A stretch of DNA of 64,000 nt from Acrocarpospora macrocephala. GTDB taxonomy: Bacteria > Actinomycetota > Actinomycetes > Streptosporangiales > Streptosporangiaceae. The notes under the pieces were generated by a model. That model saw only the letters and a list, made by a program, of their open reading frames with translations, searched no databases and was not told where the DNA came from. The stretch is from the NCBI RefSeq assembly GCF_009687865.1, contig NZ_BLAE01000006.1:186001-250000 (forward strand), read 5' to 3'. The translations under genes were made by a program, and so were the position numbers. Shown here in pieces: positions 8,093 through 16,019 of the stretch (position 1 is its first letter; each line of letters starts with the position of its first letter).

Positions 8093-9000
8093 GATGTCGT
8101 TCCCATCCGTGCGCGCAGCTCGGCGCAGAACTCCTGAGCGGTGCCCCAGAAAATGGAGATCTTCCAGCGCTCGTAGTACCGCTCCAGCTGACGCTTGATT
8201 TTCTCCGGTTCGGCCCTGCCTACTGGGAATTCCGGTGGCAGCTGCACGCTGACGTGCCTTCGCGTGTTGATCCCGGGCATCGTCTGCGCCAGCCGAATGA
8301 ACATGAAGCGAAAGGTCCAGTCCTGCAGGCTGTAGCCGATGAAAAGCAGGGAACGCCTGGTGAGTGCGGCCTGAATGGTGGGCGGCAGCATACGCTTGCC
8401 AACGGTGATGCGGTCGCGGGCGAGATTGACCATGAAATCGAGATAGTCGTCCTCGGTGAGGACAAGGGATCGTGGATCTTCCAGAGTCCCGTGCAGGTGG
8501 TAAACGAGTGGCGTCATTGGTTGGGGGTTCCAGCCGGCCTTGCTCCCGAAAAGCTCGCGGGCGTACCGTACATCAGGGTTCCACGCGCAGGAAGCCCGGC
8601 TCGGGGTTTTTCCGTTGGCCGCCAACGACTGGTAGGCGAAATCATCGTAGTTCGTCGTCAGGTAAACGGAGATCGGAAAGCCGGCCAGCAGGCCATGCGG
8701 TTCGAGGGGGTCACTGAAGTCGGGGGTGCCGGTTCCGTTCAGTCGATCGCGAATCAGGTTCTTGACGTGGATGTGATCGCCGAACATCATGGCCCCGAAT
8801 TGGGTCACTCGGGTGAGATTCTCTCCGTCGTCGTACGGGTATCTCCATTCGCTGGCCATCTCGCTGCTCAGCCTCCTGCCGGTGGGCAGGCTGTCGCCGC
8901 AGGCGCCCGCGCCCAGGAATGGGGTGCAGTCGCCATTCCGCAGCTGGTGCAGGAGCCGATCCCAGGCGGCGTCATCCATCTCACCCATCTGCGGAACCAC
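8089..9000 (-). CDS. SIR2-like domain protein (putative NADase effector)
   Basis: This 303-residue protein carries the SIR2 hallmarks in order: PFLGAGACGDSLP near residue 27 (NAD+-binding loop), YLTTNYDDFAY near 113 (catalytic Asn region), VYHLHGTLEDP near 167 (catalytic His) and LLFIGYSLQDWTFR near 218. This spacing matches the SIR2_2-type domains found in bacterial defence proteins (ThsA, DSR, SIR2-STAND pairs), which degrade NAD+ rather than deacetylate. It lies 57 bases downstream of the fxsA-like precursor gene and overlaps the STAND ATPase gene by four bases, so the three form an operon. The start is uncertain: GTG 9000, ATG 8988 and ATG 8979 all lack a strong ribosome binding site. Confidence 0.85.
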   Translation of the reverse strand: MVPQMGEMDDAAWDRLLHQLRNGDCTPFLGAGACGDSLPTGRRLSSEMASEWRYPYDDGENLTRVTQFGAMMFGDHIHVKNLIRDRLNGTGTPDFSDPLEPHGLLAGFPISVYLTTNYDDFAYQSLAANGKTPSRASCAWNPDVRYARELFGSKAGWNPQPMTPLVYHLHGTLEDPRSLVLTEDDYLDFMVNLARDRITVGKRMLPPTIQAALTRRSLLFIGYSLQDWTFRFMFIRLAQTMPGINTRRHVSVQLPPEFPVGRAEPEKIKRQLERYYERWKISIFWGTAQEFCAELRARMGTTS

Positions 9001-9057
9001 CTCGCGCTCGCGCCATGGTCTGTGCCGTGCTCGACGCGGAACGGCAACGCCGCCAGG

Positions 9058-9225
9058 TCAGATGGAGGCGTCGAAGGCCGCCACCGAATCGCCCTCGGCG
9101 CCCTCCTGGAACAGCGAAGTGAGCACCATTTCGAGCGCGGCGCTGGGAAGATCGGCGAGTTCGTCGAGGGAAAGACCGCTGATGTCGATGAGGGTGGTGC
9201 CCGCCTCGATGGGTGCATCGGACAT
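9058..9225 (-). CDS. fxsA: FxsA-like RiPP precursor peptide
   Basis: A 55-residue peptide starting at the ATG at 9225, with AGGAG five bases upstream. The leader contains TTLIDISGLSLDELADL, which fits the conserved leader of the FxSxx-COOH precursor family. The C terminus is AAFDASI, so the Phe lies five residues from the end as in the family. The residue two after it is Ala rather than the usual Ser, and a Ser follows at the next position. In the known system a radical SAM enzyme (FxsB, here at 13279-14541) links the aromatic ring to the residue two positions on, giving a three-residue cyclophane. This is the first gene of an operon with SIR2 and nSTAND, and is divergent from the NB-ARC/TPR gene. 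Confidence 0.82.
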   Translation of the reverse strand: MSDAPIEAGTTLIDISGLSLDELADLPSAALEMVLTSLFQEGAEGDSVAAFDASI

Positions 9226-9434
9226 CTCTGCTCCTGGTTCTCTTCGGTGACACAGATCATGGAATTAGCGCGGACACTTAACTACTTTTCTTTCCTCCGA
9301 AACCATCATGCTGGTCCGCACCCATTCCCCGGCTTCAGGATGATTCTCCAACTCGCGCGCGGTTCAAACAACCTCTATACCTTTAGGATGGCATAGGGAT
9401 TGAATTCCAGGCTGGCCAGAGGCGGAGGCTGGAC

Positions 9435-11972
9435 ATGTCGAACTTATCGCTCGCGGCACACGCGATGCCGGACCGCAGACCAGAGATATGGGCCAACGTT
9501 CCGGAACGGAATGCGAACTTCACCGGACGCGATGATCTCCTGACCGAGTTGCGCGACGGCATCGGAGCGGTCACCGCGGTCCTTCCCCAGGCCCAGGCGA
9601 TTCACGGCCTGGGCGGCGTCGGAAAGACACAACTGGCGACCGAGTATGCCTGGCGATACCGCTCCCATTACGATTTCGTGGCCTGGATCTCCGCGGACCA
9701 GACCCGTCTGCTGCCTGCGGCGCTGGCGGCGCTGGCGCCCTCGCTGAAACTGCTGCCGTCGTCCACCACCGGAATCTCAGCCACCGCGCGAGCGGTCAAG
9801 GACGCTTTGGAGCGCGGTGAGCCGTACCGGCGCTGGTTGCTGGTCTTCGACAACGCGGAAGAACCCGAGGAGATCAGGGAGTTCATTCCCCGGGGCGCCG
9901 GGCATGTGTTGATCACCTCGCGGAACCCCCGCTGGGACGACTACGAGAAGACCATTCGCGTCGACGTCTTTCGCCGGTCGGAGAGCGTGGAATTCCTCGG
10001 CAAGAGACTGCCCCGGGCGGCCCAGGAATCGGTCACGGATCTGCTCGCCACCAAATTGGGCGACCTGCCCCTGGCCTTGGAGCAGGCCGGCGCCTATCAG
10101 GCGCAGACCGGCGCCACCGCCGAGGAATACATCGAGCTTCTCGAAGAGCAGACCAGCAGGCTGCTGGACTTCAACAGGGCGCCCGGTTACCCGATGTCGA
10201 TGACCGCCGTCTGGAAACTCTCGGTGTCCGGTCTGGAACGCAAGGTGCCCCAGGCACTCGAAGTACTGCGATGCTGCGCGTTCTTCGGCCCGGAACCCAT
10301 CCCGACCTCGGTGTTCAAACGCGGGCGGAGCGAGGGGGCGCCACGCCTCCAAGCGGTCCTCTCCGATCCCATTCTCCGGGACAAGATCTTCGGGGAACTG
10401 GGCCGATTCGCCCTGACCAGACTCGACGCGACAGCCGGGACACTGCAGGTCCACCGCCTGGTCCAGTCGTTGCTGGAGAAGGAGCTGACGCCAGACGAAC
10501 GGGCGGCCTATCGGGCCGATGTCCACCTGCTGCTGGCCAGGGCGGCGCCGAACGACCCGGACGACTCGGCGCGCTGGCCGGAATTCTCCGCCCTGTTCAC
10601 CCATGTCGGGCCATCCGGGCTGATTCTCTCGCAGGACCCGGACGTCCACGCGTTCGCCATCAAGGCGATCCGTTATCTGTATCGCGCGGGCAACTACGAA
10701 GGAGCGCTGGCTTTCATCGAACAACTGCTTGAGCGCTGGAATCCCGTGCTGGGCACCATGCATCCGATGGTCCTGTCCGCGCGCCGGCACCGGGGCAATG
10801 TGCTCAGGGCGCTCGGCCGCTACGCCGAGGCGTACCACAGCAATCAGCTGACGTTCGAAGAGATGCGTCAGGTTCTGCCGGTCGAGTCCGAGGAGTGGCT
10901 GTGGATGAGCAACAGTGTCGGAGCGGACCTGCGCTCCCGGGGTGACTTCCGCAGCGCCCGCAAGCTCGACGAGGATTCGGAGCCCGCCTTCATCCGGTAC
11001 TTCGCGGAGGACAGCCTGGATCACCTGCGCCTGCGCAACAGCATCGCCTTGGACCACGCCCTCACCAGCGATTATGAGTCCGCTCGTGAGTTGCACATGG
11101 CGACGTATCTCAGGCAGGAGGAGATCGTCCAGCGCACTCAAGCGGGCAAGTCATCGATGCTGATCTCCTGGAACGGGCTGGCCCGCGTGGTTCGCCTGCT
11201 GGGCGACTACACCGAAGCCTGCGACCTCGGGGAAGCGGCCTATGCCTACGCCATTCGTGAATTCACGGCCGATCACCCGAACACCCTGCTGGCGGCCAAG
11301 GATCTGTCCATCGCCCGCCGCCGGAAAGGCGACCTTCCGGAGGCGCTGCAGCTCGCGGGGAAGACCCACGAGCAGTTCCAGCAGCTGTTCGGCGAAAACC
11401 ACCCCGACACCATGGCCGCGGTGATCAGTCTTTCCAACACGTTGCGAACGGCAGGACGCCTGAATGAGGCATTCGACCTCGCCTCCGACGTGCTGGCGCG
11501 CTACCCCGTGGTATTCGGAGAGAACCACCCTTACACCCTTGGATGCCAGATCAACCTCGCCCTCCTGTATCGCCTTCGCGGTGAACCGGAGCGCGCACGT
11601 GAACTCAACCAGACGATCTTTACAAAACTGGGCGAGCGCCTCGGCGCCAATCACGACTACACGCTGACCTGCGCCCACAACCTCGCCAGCGACCTGGCCG
11701 AATTGGGCGAGCACACCGAGGCGGTGGCGCTCGGCCGCAGTTCCTACCAGCGGCTTGTCGACCTATTCGGCGCACCCCACTACATGACGCTGTGCTGTGC
11801 CGCCAATCTGGTGCTCGATCTGCAGGCGATCGGCGTACAGTCCGAAGCCGTCCAGCTGCGAGACCAGGTCCTCGACCGGTACGGCGAAGCCGTAAGGATG
11901 GGGCATCCGGACGCCACCGCCGTGGTGAACGGCGTGCGGATCGAATTCGACTTCGACCCGCCGCCGATCTAG
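9435..11972 (+). CDS. fxsT: NB-ARC/TPR protein of the FxSxx-COOH system (FxsT-type)
   Basis: An 845-residue protein starting at ATG 9435 behind GGAGG six bases upstream. The region WANVPERNANFTGRDDLL (about 21-38) is the typical entry to these ATPases. The NB-ARC domain has Walker A GLGGVGKTQ at about 58-66, Walker B WLLVFDNAE near 135 and the sensor ITSRN near 160. From about residue 400 to the end there are tandem TPR-like repeats with the recurrent motif FGENHP(D/Y)T, as in kinesin-light-chain-type repeats. Proteins of this architecture are a standard member of fxs loci; their job is not established, but a scaffold or switch sensing the peptide is plausible. It converges with the HExxH gene, sharing CTAG at 11969-11972. 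Confidence 0.85.
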   Translation: MSNLSLAAHAMPDRRPEIWANVPERNANFTGRDDLLTELRDGIGAVTAVLPQAQAIHGLGGVGKTQLATEYAWRYRSHYDFVAWISADQTRLLPAALAALAPSLKLLPSSTTGISATARAVKDALERGEPYRRWLLVFDNAEEPEEIREFIPRGAGHVLITSRNPRWDDYEKTIRVDVFRRSESVEFLGKRLPRAAQESVTDLLATKLGDLPLALEQAGAYQAQTGATAEEYIELLEEQTSRLLDFNRAPGYPMSMTAVWKLSVSGLERKVPQALEVLRCCAFFGPEPIPTSVFKRGRSEGAPRLQAVLSDPILRDKIFGELGRFALTRLDATAGTLQVHRLVQSLLEKELTPDERAAYRADVHLLLARAAPNDPDDSARWPEFSALFTHVGPSGLILSQDPDVHAFAIKAIRYLYRAGNYEGALAFIEQLLERWNPVLGTMHPMVLSARRHRGNVLRALGRYAEAYHSNQLTFEEMRQVLPVESEEWLWMSNSVGADLRSRGDFRSARKLDEDSEPAFIRYFAEDSLDHLRLRNSIALDHALTSDYESARELHMATYLRQEEIVQRTQAGKSSMLISWNGLARVVRLLGDYTEACDLGEAAYAYAIREFTADHPNTLLAAKDLSIARRRKGDLPEALQLAGKTHEQFQQLFGENHPDTMAAVISLSNTLRTAGRLNEAFDLASDVLARYPVVFGENHPYTLGCQINLALLYRLRGEPERARELNQTIFTKLGERLGANHDYTLTCAHNLASDLAELGEHTEAVALGRSSYQRLVDLFGAPHYMTLCCAANLVLDLQAIGVQSEAVQLRDQVLDRYGEAVRMGHPDATAVVNGVRIEFDFDPPPI

Positions 11973-13282
11973 GCGTATGCGGGGTTACGCGCCCGCCATT
12001 CGCGCCGATGCCGGATGGCGGCGGCGCGCGCCTGATTCAGCGCGGCGGCGGGCACCGGTTCGGTCAGCCATTCTTCGAGAGTGCTCCGGATCACGCTCAC
12101 GAAATCGCGACCGGCCGGTGTCAGGCCTTTGCCGTCCAGCAGGCTGGCCGTCGCCGCGTAAGCCGCCTCACGCCAGCGGGCGAACTCCGTGTGCGCTCTG
12201 GCCTGTTCCGAAATCGGCTCGATGAGCCGCTGGCGTCGCCAGAACGAGGTCAGGCCAAGAAAGGCGTAGGTCCCTTGCAGCAGGCCGTACACCGGGCGCG
12301 GGTCGTCCCGCCAAGGGGCGTAGTAGAGGTCGTGGTGCGGCGCTACCGTGAGCTGGACCAAATCCAGGAGCGCGGTCAGCTTGGCGTGCTGGAGTTCGTG
12401 CGCGAAAGTCGCGGCGACCGTGAGCGGGTCGGGCGGTTCGGACATGGCGATCGTGCCGAAAACCTCGCGCGCGGTTGCGCTTTTCAAGCCCTGGGCCGGT
12501 GTCTTGAGCGGGACGACGACGCGCACCGCGGCCATGATTTCCGCTGCCAGGCCTGGGTGAGCGGCCACGATGAGATCCCATGCCGCCGTCACCGTGGCCG
12601 TCCATCGGTCATGAACCTCTGCGGGCAGCCTCGATCGCGCCGATTCGGTCTTCGGCCAGCGGAAGGGATCGAGATCATCGATCGTCAGGGTGAATTCAGT
12701 GGAGAGTGACATATCTCGAAGCGCCTGCCAGCCCGGCGCGTCCTGCCCTGCCTTCAGGTGAATGGTGACCGGCTCGGTCTCCTTCGGGGCGATGGTCAGA
12801 ATCGCGCCTCCGCCGGAATCCGGGCGGACCGATGCCGTGACAGTGCCCCTTATGTTGGCTGGAAGCACGGCCAGGCCCAAGGAGGGAAGCATCAGCGAGG
12901 TCCCGTGAATCGGTAGGTCCACCTGGCAGGCGAGTCCCGCGTTCACCGCGGCCGCAAGCGCCAGCGTGCCCAGCAGCCCAGGATCCATCGGGGTGGACGA
13001 TCCCAGCTGCCGCCACATCCAGCCTCCCACGGAGGGATATCCAAGCACGCGTTCCACGCTGCGCGGTGCCGACGCTTCGAGCTGAGATAGGGCCGTGAAA
13101 GCGCGCGCCGCCATTTCCGCGTGGGGATGCCGCGCCCGAGCAGCCTCCCGGACTACCGCCAGGACCAGCAGCCGGTGCTTGCTCCACTGGACAGCGCGCA
13201 ACTCACCAACGACTGCTTCCCCGCCGCCTCCCGTAGCCAGGGAATTGATCGTTTCCTCGGAAATACGATGAACCCTTGTCAT
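11969..13282 (-). CDS. HExxH-motif putative peptide-modification protein
   Basis: A 437-residue protein that matches the family of HExxH proteins encoded beside FxsB-type radical SAM enzymes. The motif HELQH is at 295-299 within TFAHELQHAKLTALLDL, an expected zinc or iron site of a hydrolase-type fold. Family members are thought to modify or cleave the precursor peptide; in related clusters some act as hydroxylases, so protease activity should not be assumed. The N-terminal 200 residues are helical without other motifs. The ATG overlaps the stop of the radical SAM gene (ATGA at 13279-13282), so the two are translationally coupled. Confidence 0.82.
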   Translation of the reverse strand: MTRVHRISEETINSLATGGGGEAVVGELRAVQWSKHRLLVLAVVREAARARHPHAEMAARAFTALSQLEASAPRSVERVLGYPSVGGWMWRQLGSSTPMDPGLLGTLALAAAVNAGLACQVDLPIHGTSLMLPSLGLAVLPANIRGTVTASVRPDSGGGAILTIAPKETEPVTIHLKAGQDAPGWQALRDMSLSTEFTLTIDDLDPFRWPKTESARSRLPAEVHDRWTATVTAAWDLIVAAHPGLAAEIMAAVRVVVPLKTPAQGLKSATAREVFGTIAMSEPPDPLTVAATFAHELQHAKLTALLDLVQLTVAPHHDLYYAPWRDDPRPVYGLLQGTYAFLGLTSFWRRQRLIEPISEQARAHTEFARWREAAYAATASLLDGKGLTPAGRDFVSVIRSTLEEWLTEPVPAAALNQARAAAIRHRREWRARNPAYA

Positions 13283-14541
13283 CGATCGCTCCGGGTCATG
13301 GCAACGTCATGGGCGACGCGCCGGCGAATATGATCGATGAGCTGATAGAGGTCAAGGCAGTACACCGAAGGGTTGTCGAACGCGGTGGCGTCGCTGTAAC
13401 GATGCGCGTGGAGCCCGCCGCCGCAGACGGCATGGATTTCACAGCCTCGGCATACGGACGAGAGCCCGTCGGCCCCGAGTTGCCTGACCATTATCCCGGG
13501 ATGGCGAGCCACCGCGTCGAAGGAGTCCCGCAGCACATTCATTCCGGTGTCCCCGGCGCCTTCGTACGTGGACTTCAGAATATCGGACAATTCAATGCTG
13601 CCATCGGTTTCCACGACGACCATACGCGCGGGCGAAAGCCCCACCGCCTCGGTACGCGAAGGGAAGCCCATCAGTAGCCGGATGATCTCGGAGAAGAGGC
13701 GCACGTCGGTCTCGACGCGAGTCGAGCCGTACCAGCGATCGAAAACGGCTATCAGCCATTCCGCGTACGGCGTCCGCATCGACTCCGGATCACGGAACGG
13801 TGGCGGGGTGGACCAGTTACCGTGCGGCAGCAGAAAATCGACGGCGGGGGGATCGAACTCGAGCAGGGCCTCGTAGGTCGCGATCGGGTCATTGCGAATG
13901 TCGATGGTGCACAGGATGCCGTTGAACAGATGGTGGTACTGCCCGGTGGTCAATCTGCGCAAGGCGGCGGTCACCTGCTCATGGGAGCCTTTGCCGTTGG
14001 AGAACACCCGGTGCCTGTCCTGCGCCGCCTGGTAACCGTCCAGGCTGACCCCCACGCGGACCCCCAGACCGGCCAGGAGGCGTAGGTAGCTCTCGCTCAG
14101 CAGAACACCATTGGTCTGGATGATCACATGGACCTGAGTGCCGACGTCGACCGCACGTCTGATCGTCTTCACGGCGAGCGCGATGAGCTCGGGTCCGGCC
14201 AGCAATGGCTCTCCCCCGTGAAGGATCACCTCCAGCTCGGCGACGTCATGAATTCGCGCGTGCTCGCCGATACGCTGGGCGATCGCGTCGATGACCGTGG
14301 GCGCCATGCTGATCGGCTGAGCCCGCCATGATTGGTCGGCCATCTCGTACATATAGCAATAGTGGCAAGATAGGTTGCACCTGCTATTGATCTTCAATAT
14401 GAATTGCCGGAAGGCGAGCGGTTTCCGATGACCTTCGCCGATGTTATCCAACGCCCCCAGGAGTACCGGCTCCCGTGTCCCATCCCGTGCACGATTTTCC
14501 AACACGCCCCTCGCCCCCATCACGATCAAGCGCTTTGTCAC
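13279..14541 (-). CDS. fxsB: FxsB-type radical SAM/SPASM cyclophane-forming maturase
   Basis: This enzyme is about 420 residues long. The signature FRQFILKINSRCNLSCHYCY places the CxxxCxxC cluster ligands at Cys55, Cys59 and Cys62 (numbered from the GTG at 14541). ILHGGEPLL is the GGEP SAM-binding motif. The C-terminal SPASM region has CRGCEIHAVCGGGLHAHRY and VYCLDLY, which bind auxiliary Fe-S clusters. The ending matches the FxsB/HExxH subgroup, whose members form C-C cyclophane crosslinks in the precursor core. GTG 14541 is preferred because GAGGG lies six bases upstream; a GTG three codons earlier abuts that site. It is the first gene of a two-gene operon with the HExxH protein and divergent from the histidine kinase at 14610. 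Confidence 0.88.
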   Translation of the reverse strand: MTKRLIVMGARGVLENRARDGTREPVLLGALDNIGEGHRKPLAFRQFILKINSRCNLSCHYCYMYEMADQSWRAQPISMAPTVIDAIAQRIGEHARIHDVAELEVILHGGEPLLAGPELIALAVKTIRRAVDVGTQVHVIIQTNGVLLSESYLRLLAGLGVRVGVSLDGYQAAQDRHRVFSNGKGSHEQVTAALRRLTTGQYHHLFNGILCTIDIRNDPIATYEALLEFDPPAVDFLLPHGNWSTPPPFRDPESMRTPYAEWLIAVFDRWYGSTRVETDVRLFSEIIRLLMGFPSRTEAVGLSPARMVVVETDGSIELSDILKSTYEGAGDTGMNVLRDSFDAVARHPGIMVRQLGADGLSSVCRGCEIHAVCGGGLHAHRYSDATAFDNPSVYCLDLYQLIDHIRRRVAHDVAMTRSDR

Positions 14542-14609
14542 ACTATGCACCCTCTATCTGGCCCGAATTCCCGCCAAGAGTCAAGATCTATTGACATAAT
14601 GGGAGGGCC

Positions 14610-16019
14610 ATGTCCGAAATACCACGCCCGAAACGGCGTGATTCCCGGGAAACCATGGCAATGCACTCAAGACTGGTTGGCCGGGCCGGGCTGGAGTGTC
14701 AGCATGCCTTCATGGGCGTGCTCGACCTTCTGATCGGCGTGGCCTTCGGAGTGTCGGCGCTGGCGGCCGGGGGTCCGGCTGCTGAGCGGTTGCTCTTCTG
14801 CGCGGTGGCCGTCGCCTGGACGGCGGGGACGGTGTTCCCGCCGCTCGGGCTGCTCCATCAGGGCGCTCTGCTGATCGCGCTCGCGAGCTTTCCCTCGGGC
14901 CGGCCTCGAGGGGTCGCGGGGTGGGCAGTCGCCGTGTCGGCCGTACCGATGAGTCTGCTGTGGCCGCCCGGCGTCATTCCGCTGTGCGCCATGGCCGCTC
15001 TGGCGGGCGGGCTGTTCCCCAGGCTGGCCGCCACCGGGATCGGCCTGTTCCTCGGAGCGCAATGGGCCCTCGTGCGATTCCAGGTCGAGAACTTCGATCT
15101 CGCCGCCGCGCTGGCGGCCTACGACGTGCTCCTTCTCCTGGTGGCCACGGTGTTCCCGCTCGCGGCGCGCGCGACGGTCGCCGCCCGGCGGCGCCTGGCC
15201 GACCGGTTGCTGGCCGAGCAGCCCATCGGGCTCGACGAGCTCGCGACAGCGCTCGGGCACGAGCTCGGCGACCCTGGCCTGCGCATCCACCTCGTCCCCG
15301 GCGAAAACGTCGCCTCTGTAAAATACACGGGGAGCGACCCGGCCACCGCCGACGCGGTGGCCACCGTCGTCCGGCTCGCGACGGCCCGGCTGCGACTCCA
15401 GGACGAGCGCCAGGCCTTACTCCGCGATCTGGAAGCGTCCCGCGCCCGGCTGGTGGCGACGGCGGACCGCGAACGCGCCAGGATCGCGGCGGAGGCGAGG
15501 GCCGGCGTCGGCGATCCGCTGCTCGCGGCCCGGGGTGATCTGCGCGCGGTCCGGGCCCGTACGACCGACCCCGAGGCGGCGGGGATGCTCGATCTGGTCG
15601 ACCGGGAACTGGACGCCGCCACCCGCGAGATCTCCGAACTCATCGGCGGCCTCCCGCGGTTGGGCGGCGGCCTGATCGAGCGGGCGCTGAAGACGGTGAC
15701 CGCGACCTCCCCGGTCCCCGTCACCCTGTCCGTCCGCGCGAGCGGCACCTCGGAGGCCGAGAGCGCCCTCTACTACGTCTGCAGCGAGTCTCTCGCCAAC
15801 GCCGTCAAGCACGCCTCCGCCAGCATTGTCACGATCACGCTCGCCCGTACACCAGAGGGACTTGTCGCCACAATCGCCGATGACGGGCAAGGCGGCGCGG
15901 ACCCGGCGGGTTCTGGACTGCAGGGCCTGGCCGACCGCCTGGCCGCACGCGGCGGACGGCTCCGGGTGGACAGCCGACCCGGAGCCGGAACCGTGGTCAC
16001 CGCGACCCTGCCCGGCTAG
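14610..16019 (+). CDS. Histidine kinase-like protein: ATPase domain intact, phosphoacceptor His missing
   Basis: This 469-residue membrane protein has about six hydrophobic helices (35-200), then a NarL-type kinase core. The dimerisation helix reads RERARIAAEARAGVGDPLL. Where the family has DLHD, this protein has EARA at 295-298, so the phosphorylated His is replaced by Arg297. The catalytic domain is complete: N box CSESLANAVKHA, G1 ADDGQGG and G2 GSGLQGLADRL, ending with GTVVTATLPG. It can probably bind ATP but cannot autophosphorylate. The second kinase of the locus (17690) has the reverse defect. The start at ATG 14610 has GGGAGGG very close; ATG 14655 is the alternative. The gene converges with the binding-protein gene at a shared CTAG. 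Confidence 0.85.
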   Translation: MSEIPRPKRRDSRETMAMHSRLVGRAGLECQHAFMGVLDLLIGVAFGVSALAAGGPAAERLLFCAVAVAWTAGTVFPPLGLLHQGALLIALASFPSGRPRGVAGWAVAVSAVPMSLLWPPGVIPLCAMAALAGGLFPRLAATGIGLFLGAQWALVRFQVENFDLAAALAAYDVLLLLVATVFPLAARATVAARRRLADRLLAEQPIGLDELATALGHELGDPGLRIHLVPGENVASVKYTGSDPATADAVATVVRLATARLRLQDERQALLRDLEASRARLVATADRERARIAAEARAGVGDPLLAARGDLRAVRARTTDPEAAGMLDLVDRELDAATREISELIGGLPRLGGGLIERALKTVTATSPVPVTLSVRASGTSEAESALYYVCSESLANAVKHASASIVTITLARTPEGLVATIADDGQGGADPAGSGLQGLADRLAARGGRLRVDSRPGAGTVVTATLPG

